A stretch of 64,000 nucleotides of DNA, taken from assembly GCA_021234155.1 (NCBI GenBank), contig JAJEKV010000111.1:2300968-2364967 (forward strand). The letters run 5' to 3'. Position 1 is the stretch's first letter. Every line of letters begins with the position of its first letter. Under the pieces are notes generated by a model. The model saw nothing but the letters and a program-made list of their open reading frames with translations. It did not search any database and was not told the origin of the DNA. Below, piece after piece: positions 56,360 to 64,000 of the stretch. This DNA comes from Isoetes taiwanensis. Its lineage: Eukaryota; Streptophyta; Lycopodiopsida; Isoetales; Isoetaceae. A program made the translations under genes and the position numbers.

Positions 56360-56545
56360 CTTGATTTTTATAAGTGTACACTATCTGCGAATTAAGACAG
56401 GCAGATGGATTGGGGAGCCACTCCATGACATGCTTTGTCAGTGCTGCCAAGTAGGAGCAGTTGAAGATGAATATCATACTCTTTAGAGCTATCCAATGTG
56501 TGATCAAATCCAGGTACGCTACGCTGAGTTGATCAAGCCTGACTA
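56360..56545 (+). mobile_element. LINE C-terminal fragment
   Basis: One frame reads CQCCQVGAVEDEYHTL, a stop, then SYPMCDQIQVRYAELIK. This aligns with the zinc motif of the LINE at 51-55 kb (CLFCDSGAVEDESHVFLHC), so it is a separate degraded 3' fragment. Confidence 0.65.
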
Positions 56546-57152
56546 GCAGCTATATGTGGTATTGAGTACGGCTTCAATATGGACGCTGGGATCATACCTT
56601 TAGGAGGACATAGATATGCAGGCTCAGCTATACCCTCAGACACTCATCTGACATGTATATATTTCATGATATTTATTTGTACAGTTTGTCAACATATGCA
56701 TTGGACAAGCCAGCACATTCAGATTTCTATTCTCTTCAAGTTGCTCTCGTGGCTTGGAACACCTCGGACCTTGCTCTCCATATTGTTCCCAGTAGATGGT
56801 CTGTGTGCGAAGATGATATAATATTTGTGCCAGCCCGACCATCATGGCCTTTTTAGCCACTGTAAAATACAATGTAATGAAATTATTTATGAATAAAAAA
56901 TTCAGGGCAGATTAGCACTTTGTTTATAGAAAGATAGCATTTTCATTGGTTTTAGCTGTGCTCTTTATCTTTTCGACTCGCTAACCGAGAAAAGTAGACC
57001 ACGTAATTTTCCTTAACATTTTTTTTCACACAGGAGAAAAGGCATAATCTAAAGCAATAATGTGGGTTTAAAGGTTTCTCGCATCCATTTTGTGTAAAAT
57101 AACAAGGTTCCAAAAAAATGGGATAAAATGCGATTTGTGATGAAAGACATAT
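56546..57152. other. Intergenic DNA, no gene supported
   Basis: No coding signal. At 56,969-56,994 a sequence reading cttttcgactcgc, then taac, then cgagaaaag looks like a degraded copy of the palindrome family described at 61.5-63.6 kb. Confidence 0.4.
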
Positions 57153-57894
57153 GTGAGAGAAACCATGCAGGCACAAAAATTTCAAAGAAATACTAATGTA
57201 TTGCAAGCAAGGAAAACAATGCTCCAAATGACAGCTTCAACAGTCAAAGGGATTAATCAAAGATCATTTTCAAGGCTTCTTTCAATTTCCAAAAAAAATG
57301 TAGCCCAGGCATTTAGAAGACAAATATGTGCAGAGTTTGATGTTGGTCCATGGTCAATGTATGCAAGAAACAAGAGATTTGATGCACTTTTTCCTGAAGA
57401 GATGAGTCTCGTCAGAAGGTTTTGGGATGAAAATACCCGAGTTTCACCTTATAAAAGAACATGTTAGAAAGCATGCAATTGAAAGTGATGAGAAAATTGA
57501 TTATCCAATACATTTGCTAGAAGTGATATAGGTATTCTTTGAACCATCTACTTGCTATTAATTTGCTTATTTAGATGGTTATGAAATCTAAATCCCAATT
57601 CTTTGTGTTCAGTTGCAACTATACCTTGCTTTTCAAAAGGAACATCCTGATATGAAGATATCCCAAGGGACTTTTAAAAGACTGAAACCAAGCTATATTA
57701 GGAGACTTCAAGAAAGAGAAACATGTTGTTGCCAATACCATCTGCATCTTGAATTTGCCATGCAAGCCATAAATAACATGAGGACTGATCCTAATAGTGT
57801 ACACAAAGGATGCAAGTGTGAGTGCAAAACTTGTGGTTCAGGTACAACAATGAAGCTAAAGAATACACTATCAAATCAACTAGTGAATATGTAG
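57153..57894 (+). CDS. Unclassified transposon-like protein fragment, two exons
   Basis: The first part (57,153-57,467, then one frame over to about 57,525) reads RSFSRLLSISKKNVAQAFRR, then EEMSLVRRFWDENTRVSPYK, then HVRKHAIESDEKIDYPIHLL. The second part (57,613-57,894), after a tgtgttcag acceptor, reads LYLAFQKEHPDMKISQGTFK, then RLKPSYIRRL, CCCQYHLHLEFAMQAI and CKCECKTCGSG. The pairing of VSP(N/Y)K with an 'F-K-x-x-P-D-x-K-I-S' helix, a 'K-P' step and a C-x-C-x-Y-H motif is one I associate with uncharacterised transposon-borne proteins in plants and invertebrates; I cannot name the family. One frameshift (the A-run before acatgtt at 57,455) and the lack of a C-terminal catalytic part suggest a remnant. 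Confidence 0.45.
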
Positions 57895-60800
57895 CATAAT
57901 AACAGGGGGTTTCTTTTGTATTTTTGTACTTTTTTTCCTAAGGTTTTTATATGATTTCATGGATGTATTTGATGAGGCATACTAATTAGTATATATAGAG
58001 TGCGCATACGCTTGAACTAATTTTGATGCCTATATGCAATGGTTTAGACCCACATATCATATATTTTTCTTTTTTAAATTGCATTTTCTTATCACATTCT
58101 GCTTGCTCGACATGCAAGGCTCGAGATAACCCATTTTAGGGTTTATGTGTTTAGGGTTATGTTCATGTTTGGTCCGAGACATGGGGGCTCTGTACTCTGC
58201 AGCAAGAGATCCAATTTTCGTTGGTCATCACGGCAACATTGACAGGCTTTGGGTGATATGAAAAAGTCTAGGCAGGTCGGATCCTCAAGATACAGATTGT
58301 CTCGATGCGTTTTTTGTATTTTTTTGATGAATTTGGTGATCTGGTGCGTTTTATATCGTGGATGCGTTGATAACGTGAGGCTTTAGGGTATAAATATCAA
58401 GAGATGCCTACGTAATGGCCGATCGCGAGGGCCATCAATCTGGTGCAATCGCCAAAGACTAAATCGAAAGATTTGACAGGTCATGCGGTCTGCAGATTGA
58501 CAACGAATTTGACAAAACAGAGTAATTCTGATCCGACAGTTTATAAGGAAGGTAGATTACACCTTGTTTTCCACAGACGGATGCTGCTGTAGCACAGGTT
58601 GGCCATGCTTCTCCTGATCGAATGCACAAAGCCATGCTCTTCAAGTGGCAAATCCTCTTCTGCAAAGGGATTTCGTTGAGAGTATCTATGGTACTTTTGA
58701 TATGTTTAGGTTGTAGGAGTCGTTGTCTTGGTTTTGTCTTAAATAAGATGATGTCAAGCTTTCTATTGCCGTAAGGTGGTATCTTGCTCACATTCTCAAC
58801 CATATGTTTCATTCACAAGTTGGAAGTTGAGAATGGCATCATGGACACCAGCTCATGTATCTGATTGTGCCAAAGCATTTGAGCTCAATATCCAGATTTA
58901 CAATCCGCCTTTTGGCCGGGCCAGTGGCTCGAATCGCGGTTTCTCTCAAGAACGACGCCGCCGCCATCATGGCTCTCCAATGCAAAAAGCCTTCACTGGT
59001 CCAATTTTGTAGCCCCCTGCAGAAGCCTCAAGAGCTCCTGCACCCACAAGTTCATATCAAGGCAAGTGCTTATAAAACATGAACATTAGCTTGATAGAAA
59101 TTGGCACACACATTGATGACACATTGATTTCTAGGCTATTTGAAATTAGTGTGAGGAAGCTTTGAGCAACCAGATATGACTACCTGGAATATGGTTTTTG
59201 AAGCTGCAGAATTATGATTTATAGCTATATCTCAACATTGGCATTGTGGTGTGCGAGTGTAACAGATGCAGATACCGGACTGGATGTAATGCATCGGCTT
59301 CGACATCATTATGTGCTAGTTTAGGTTGTGATATAGCCTGTATATTTGTACAATTATTCCAGGTGAGCAGAGCTGGTATTTTTTAGAGGCAGGCTCCAGA
59401 ATCAAGGCAAGTGGAAATGTCCAGCGAAAGGGGGCCTACACCAATTTTGGAGTGTTGTGGCAATGCAATTTCTGCTTAATGCTAATTTTTTCCCACGATG
59501 TAAGGTTGGGTTAGCCATTTGGCATATTCTTTTATGAAGAGACCGAGTTTTTCTGAGTATGATAGTTTTATTTGGATGCTATGCTATATTCCACCATTTG
59601 CTTTGCATTCGCTAAATTAGAAGAATATGTTAAAAGATGTATAGCCGTTGGCCTGGGATAGAATCTTTCATTGAGCAACCAAGAGATGGAATCTTTCATT
59701 GAGCGACCAAGAGACACGAGAACATATGCCAACTTTTGAGTTATGGTGGAATCACAATAGGGTGGGATGACTACGAATAACGGGATTTAGTCTGCAAAAA
59801 TTTTTAGCATCACACTATAGGTTGTCATTTTTAGCATCACACTATAGGTTGTCAGATAACTCAATTTCAACATGCAATTGTTATAAATTGCTTGTTTATT
59901 TGTTTGTTTGGTTTTGTTCGCTTTTGTTAGGGCCCGGAGGGCCAAAAAAAAATTTTAGTATAACTACCAACACATAACTACCATTAACATTAATTAACGC
60001 AAACCATTGCATTCCACACTTAAAAATAAAATTCCCCCTTAAACCCCCTGTGGTTTGAGTGCATATTCACACGGGGGGTCACTCCGGGCATCGAGAGCTG
60101 TAGGATGAGCATATATGCCCTTTATTCCTCAATCTAGACCGTACATAGAGATCCTCGTTTGTGGGGTATGCCTGTACAAGTTTTGGTATATTGTATAACA
60201 CAGTTTGTAAAATACTATAAGATTTGAGACAATGTACTATATGGTGTTGATTTTGTGTTGGAGACAAATTATGTGCGCAAAGGATGAGGAGGATGAATGG
60301 CACAAGCATGCATGTCTAGACGTGTAATAAGTGTGGTTTGAAGAGGTTAGCGTGATTCCCTTGTAATTCCCAAACTTGTTGGCCTTGAATTTCACGTATT
60401 TGAATTCATGCATATTAATATTTGGCGTAACGTAAATTTTGTATGGTATATTGGCCATAGAAATTTTATGGTTGCATGAGTTTCTAGCCCAGTCCAAGTT
60501 GTACTGGTGCACTATGGCCTGATAAACTAGGGGACCATATTGCCTTGTTCTTATGGTTGGGGATAATTACATTGACCATTAAGATTTAATTCTTTGGAAT
60601 AGATGGTAACAAAGCAATGCTTTGGTTAATCAATTTAATGGTTAATAAACCATTGAATACAAAAGGGTGAGCACCCAAATAGTGGGTGCCACCTACAGCT
60701 GTCTGATACAGCCTTAGCTTCTGGTTTGGGTAGTCGAGGGCTTCTGAATCTGTTCTGGGCATTGACCTACTTCTGGACCAATGCCACATGGCGCTGCCAT

Positions 60801-61769
60801 GTTGGCAAGTGGATTCAACAACCAGGAGGCGGCGGCAGTACAGAGGGACTAAGGAGGTTGCAGAACAGGCAGAGGAAGCTTGAGCAGGATAGAAAGAAAT
60901 TTCTAGTAGAGGGATTCATCTAGTGAAGCTGTGGCCAGTTCCGAGAGATAATTGGTAAGCCTCACTATGTAAACATATGGTTGCCATGGTGAATCGTATC
61001 CTTAATGAATTATCTCAGAATTAGTGAAGCTTCACCGTAAGGCATCTCTAGTTTGCCAAATAATTCCTCATAAATAATACTCTGTACTATCTTTGTGACT
61101 TTCTGTGTAAAACTAGTTCTGCAAGAGGAGCATGAATATGTAGTGTCGACTGGATGAACTTCTGCTGGGCAATGGATTTCGCTATTGCAGGATAAGGAAA
61201 ATATGGTTTTGCTTGGCAGAGATGCTATGGTGCATGTGGGAAAGTCCATATGTGTGTTCTTGCAGTCCATCAGTCATTGCTTCATGTTGACTCTACTGGA
61301 TAACTCTTATGCATGTTACGAACACGTGGAAGCTTGTGCAGACTATTTGATAGCTGGCGAAGCTATGTATGCGTATAGTTATCTTGTGTAGTCATCTTGT
61401 TATCTATAAGTTGCATTTAATTAAAGTGGGTCACATGCCATTCCCACTTTTTTTTGGAACCCTGTTACTTTACACAAAAAGGACGAGGGAATTTTATTCG
61501 GCCTCTATAACTATCCAGAATTTGAGTATTTCTGTGTTAGGTTGGCTCCAAGCATAGGTATATCTTTCCCCCCGTTTTTCTCGGATCGCGAGTCGAGAAC
61601 AGAATACAACTCAAACAAAGGAATTTCATTACACATTGAACCCAAGGTTGTAGTCGAGAAAGAAATTTTATTAATAAATTAAATAGTTACAATGTATTTT
61701 ACAATGGACGCAGAGGCCATGGCGGTCTTGCCATCACTACAGTTACATCATCATAGTAGGTGGTCCACC
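57895..61769. other. Intergenic DNA with weak coding patches
   Basis: No recognised gene. At 58,880-59,060 (+) a frame reads IQIYNPPFGRASGSNRGFSQ, then ERRRRHHGSPMQ, which has the look of a basic RNA-binding tail, but it is interrupted by TAG. At 60,750-60,920 (+) an open frame reads WIQQPGGGGSTEGLRRLQNR, then QRKLEQDRKKFLVEGF; it is also not recognised. A doublet (aatctttcattgagc(a/g)accaagaga) lies near 59,660-59,710, and another (tttttagcatcacactatag) near 59,800-59,840. A degraded palindrome copy lies at 61,577-61,599. Confidence 0.35.
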
Positions 61770-62120
61770 TTACAGGAAGAATGTGTGGGGCTTCTTTTTG
61801 CCATCTATAAGCTTTGGGGGCAACCTGAAGAACATGAAATGCCTCATGAGGAGGTGCCTCGTGAGCCACCCGCTGACCTCCTCTCGCATCTTTTCATCAA
61901 TCGTCGGGTCGAATATGCTCGTTCCCCAACCTCCGTGGATGTCATGCAATGCTTGCAAGATACTTTGAGCTTTCTGGACTTGCGAAATGTTCTTTTTCTC
62001 TTCCTCATCCCTTGAGTTCCCATAGCGTCTGCAATCGCGAGCAAGCTTATCGCAAAGCCCTGGTAAGAGTGTAGCCTGAGCGGGATCTGCGCCAGAGCCA
62101 CCTAGAACAAAGAGAGTCAA
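61770..62120 (-). CDS. Unrecognised reading frame downstream of the HAD-like gene
   Basis: The minus strand shows a ttgttctag acceptor (about 62,105) followed by GSGADPAQATLLPGLCDKLA, then RDCRRYGNSRDEEEKKNISQ, then VQKAQSILQALHDIHGGWGT and DEKMREEVSGWLTRHLLMRH before a stop at 61,770. It is clearly protein-like (amphipathic helices, normal composition) but I do not recognise it. It could be a 3' exon of the HAD-like gene to its right, the two being separated by a repeat-filled stretch that would then be an intron, or a separate gene with its 5' end lost. Confidence 0.4.
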   Translation of the reverse strand: MTLFVLGGSGADPAQATLLPGLCDKLARDCRRYGNSRDEEEKKNISQVQKAQSILQALHDIHGGWGTSIFDPTIDEKMREEVSGWLTRHLLMRHFMFFRLPPKLIDGKKKPHTFFL

Positions 62121-62267
62121 TGATTAACAATTAAGGTGCCATTAGTCATGAGTAATGAAGGAAAGGATGCAAAATTCAAAATAGCCTGGAGAGCATTCAT
62201 TCCATGTAGCTGCATCCAATCACACAAAGCAGCATACAAATGGTCTCATCATTGGGATAAGCAGTGT

Positions 62268-62293
62268 CTTTCTCGACTCGCGAGTCGAGAAAG
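62268..62293. repeat. Palindrome copy 1 (26 bp, perfect)
   Basis: CTTTCTCGACTCG followed directly by its own reverse complement. It lies inside tandem unit 1. Confidence 0.95.
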
Positions 62294-62517
62294 TCAAGAA
62301 AGGCCCTGGAAAGTCAATGTACAACTACTTTCATTATGGAATATGGCTGCATCCAATCACACAAAGAAGCATACAAATAGTGTCATCATTGGAACAAACA
62401 GTGCCTTTCAGAAAAGCCCTGGAAACTCAATGTACAACTATTTTCATTACAGAATATAGCTGCATGTAATCGCACAAAGAAACATACAAATGGTCTCATC
62501 ATTGGGACAAGCAATGT

Positions 62518-62543
62518 CTTTCTCGACTCGCGAGTCGAGAAAG
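62518..62543. repeat. Palindrome copy 2 (26 bp, perfect)
   Basis: Same sequence as the copy at 62,268, inside tandem unit 3. The tandem unit between them has no palindrome at the matching place (62,401-62,415). Confidence 0.95.
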
Positions 62544-63509
62544 GCCATAAAAACTCAATGTACAAGTATTTTCATTACAGAATATAGTACAATTGTTCAC
62601 GTTTCTTTCAAAGATTCACAGAATTTTGCTATCTGAAATTAGAGGTCACTCTTCTTGATCACCATAATATTTCCCGTCCATAGCCCTCATAATTGTGCTG
62701 CTCTCTGGATTAACCTGCTTGAGGTTCGGATAGTTTCTAATCACATCGACCACAAGAATGGAAAACAGGAATTCCGCCAACACCGGAACGAGATTGAAAG
62801 ACAACCACCTATTCAATTCATGCTTTTCTGGTCGATAACTCTTTGCAATGATTGTATTGTCCGAGTTATGATAGCACTTATAGGCGGAGTCGTCTATGAT
62901 CAGCGTGTTGTGTTTGTTAAAATCCTGGTATGCTTCATAAACCTTTTCCAGCCTTTTCACCATAATAGGCTTCCCCTTTGTGATGGCCGGATCGAGGTCT
63001 GACACATGCTCGACCCGTTCGTTTCCCCAAACAAACTTGAACTTCAAATGACAACATTTTTCTTTGCCATACAAGATCATATGGCCACTTCGAATCCCCG
63101 TTCCATGCACCGTTCAATAATCTCTTTTGCTCTAGGCCGAGAATACACGATCTTAGACCTTGCTTTTGTCGGCTTCTGTGAGGTGTTAAGCTCACATGTC
63201 ACCATCGTGGTATACTGCAGCCAAGACTCCATTGACGTCAAAAATTACAAGTCTGGTGGGCCCCTCTAGATCCCAGTTCGAGTTTGGCTCTGACCAAATT
63301 TCTTCTTGATCGGGATCCAAAGGCGGGATCATTATTCTTTCAGGTCCTTTCTTGATGGTCCCACTGTCTTCTACTGGACTACCTTTTTTGGATGCAGTAT
63401 CCTCTTGTGAAATTGAATCGCCAGCAGATCCCTGTGATAGTGACAATGATCCAGATTGATTGTGCTCGATGTCCCTGGAATGACGAAAGCCGTCAGTTAC
63501 GAAAGGAGG

Positions 63510-63531
63510 TTCTCGACTCACGAGTCGAGAA
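63510..63531. repeat. Palindrome copy 3 (one mismatch)
   Basis: TTCTCGACTCA followed by CGAGTCGAGAA; a single A breaks the central CGCG. It lies in the predicted first intron of the HAD-like gene. Confidence 0.9.
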
Positions 63532-63553
63532 AGGAAAAAAATAAAGACTTGGA

Positions 63554-63583
63554 GGGTTTCTCGACTCGCGAGTCGAGAAACCC
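63554..63583. repeat. Palindrome copy 4 (30 bp, perfect)
   Basis: Arms extend to gggtttctcgactcg and its exact complement. The same core as copies 1 and 2, but the outer bases (ggg/ccc) differ from theirs while staying complementary to each other. Confidence 0.95.
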
Positions 63584-63656
63584 TTGGAAAGGAAAGTAAA
63601 CTCACCTCAATCTCAGATTCTTCATTATTTGTTCCGCTGCTAGTTCGTCTAAACAT

Positions 63657-64000
63657 TAGACATCTCCGTGATCTTTGTTAGATTAATTAACACTTAGAGA
63701 ATTCCAATAGCAAGGATGACTCAAATACTTGTAAAGTTCAATACAACCTTCTACAGAGTTGTATTTCCAGTTGACAAACGATAATTCAACAATTGAGTAA
63801 GTCTTATGCTTCAAGAGCAACAAGTTCTAGCACCAAGGAAGCCAAGTTGTGGTCATTAATTCCTTGATGCAAGTCAAACATGAACTTCACAAGAATCTCA
63901 ATGCAATGGTCAACCAATATTAGCTATTGAGCTCAATAACTATCAACTAGATATTGTCAATGTTTATTTCAACCATTGAAATAACACTGTTCAATCTGTA
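63657..64000. other. Upstream of the HAD-like gene, no gene supported
   Basis: AT-rich sequence that probably includes its promoter. A small inverted motif, tatttcaaccattgaaata, sits at 63,965-63,983. Nothing else is recognised before the window ends. Confidence 0.4.

Larger units (their letters stand above)
62208..62584. repeat. Three tandem copies of a 115-135 bp unit
   Basis: Copies at about 62,208-62,341, 62,342-62,457 and 62,458-62,584. Each begins tgcatccaat/tgcatgtaatc, contains cacaaag(a/c)a(g/a)catacaaat and tcatcattgg, and ends tcaatgtacaa followed by ttttcatta. Copies 1 and 3 hold a perfect palindrome in the middle; copy 2 lacks it. Confidence 0.93.
62646..63656 (-). pseudogene. 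FCP1/NIF-like HAD-superfamily protein, broken as read
   Basis: Family: NLI-interacting-factor-like HAD phosphatases. The ATG at 63656 opens a short first exon (to 63606) ending before gtgagt. The next exon (from about 63,474) is Ser/Glu-rich and ends RLVIFDVNGVL (motif I, about 63,239), where Asn replaces the second Asp, as in many plant members. Next comes SKIVYSRPRAKEIIERCMER (about 63,160-63,090) and EVAI followed by TGA (63079-63077), where tryptophan is usual. After a shift, FKFVWGNERVE, GKPIMVKRLEKVYEAY and LIIDDSAYKC (DDS at 62,894-62,886) follow, with a stop at 62646. The intron between the first two exons carries two palindromes (63,510 and 63,554), but the splice phase does not close with the acceptor at 63,475. 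The TGA and the shift suggest a decayed gene, or sequence errors. Confidence 0.65.

Noticed and set aside
62208-62584. CRISPR-like array
   Set aside because: Three long tandem units in a plant nuclear context, no regular short repeats with unique spacers and no associated genes.

Overview
This window is nuclear DNA from a land plant. Introns are short to medium, with GT-AG ends and T-rich acceptors. The recognisable genes are plant-type: an SF1 with a C-terminal RRM and proline-rich tail, a DCAF1 of the CUL4-DDB1 ligase, a WNK kinase, a CCT8-like exon and a carboxylesterase fragment. Gene density is low, intergenic DNA is AT-rich, and there are many decayed LINEs and one Copia piece. A fern or other non-seed plant seems likely, but nothing here fixes the species.

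Layout. 0.8-1.9 kb: LINE debris, a carboxylesterase fragment and a gag-like fragment. 2.2-5.1 kb (+): splicing factor SF1. 5.1-10 kb: AT-rich DNA without a supported gene. 10.45-12.94 kb (-): a multi-exon gene for an HUH endonuclease of the rolling-circle Rep type, flanked on its 3' side by short tandem repeats; this is the most unusual gene here. 14.2 kb: an orphan CCT8 exon. 15.5-17.1 kb: tandem repeats, direct repeats and two strong hairpins. 17.5-25.3 kb (+): DCAF1 in 14 exons. 28.3-30.4 kb (-): an unrecognised exon set. 30.5-34.2 kb (-): a GC-rich LINE. 35.4-37.1 kb (-): a WNK kinase. 37-45 kb: repeats, a LINE fragment and weak exon candidates. 45.2-46.7 kb (-): Copia LTR, primer-binding site and gag without pol. 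48-50.4 kb: LINE debris, a duplicated gene fragment and a palindromic tandem array. 50.8-55.1 kb (+): a nearly full-length LINE with nonsense codons. 57.2-57.9 kb (+): an unclassified transposon-like coding region. 61.7-63.7 kb (-): an FCP1/NIF-like HAD gene and a second unknown reading frame, in a neighbourhood seeded with a perfect short palindrome.

Themes. SF1, DCAF1 and WNK act respectively in branch-point recognition, ubiquitin ligation and signalling; I see no pathway or operon-like link between them. All three conserved genes carry one or two small indels in otherwise well-kept reading frames, so uncorrected assembly errors must be excluded before calling any of them broken. In contrast, the LINE at 51-55 kb and the Copia gag carry TGA codons where TGG or CGA is expected, which fits cytosine deamination in silenced transposons. 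The two observations most worth following are the Rep-like HUH gene and the 24-30 bp palindrome family, one tandem repeat copy of which looks like an empty site.
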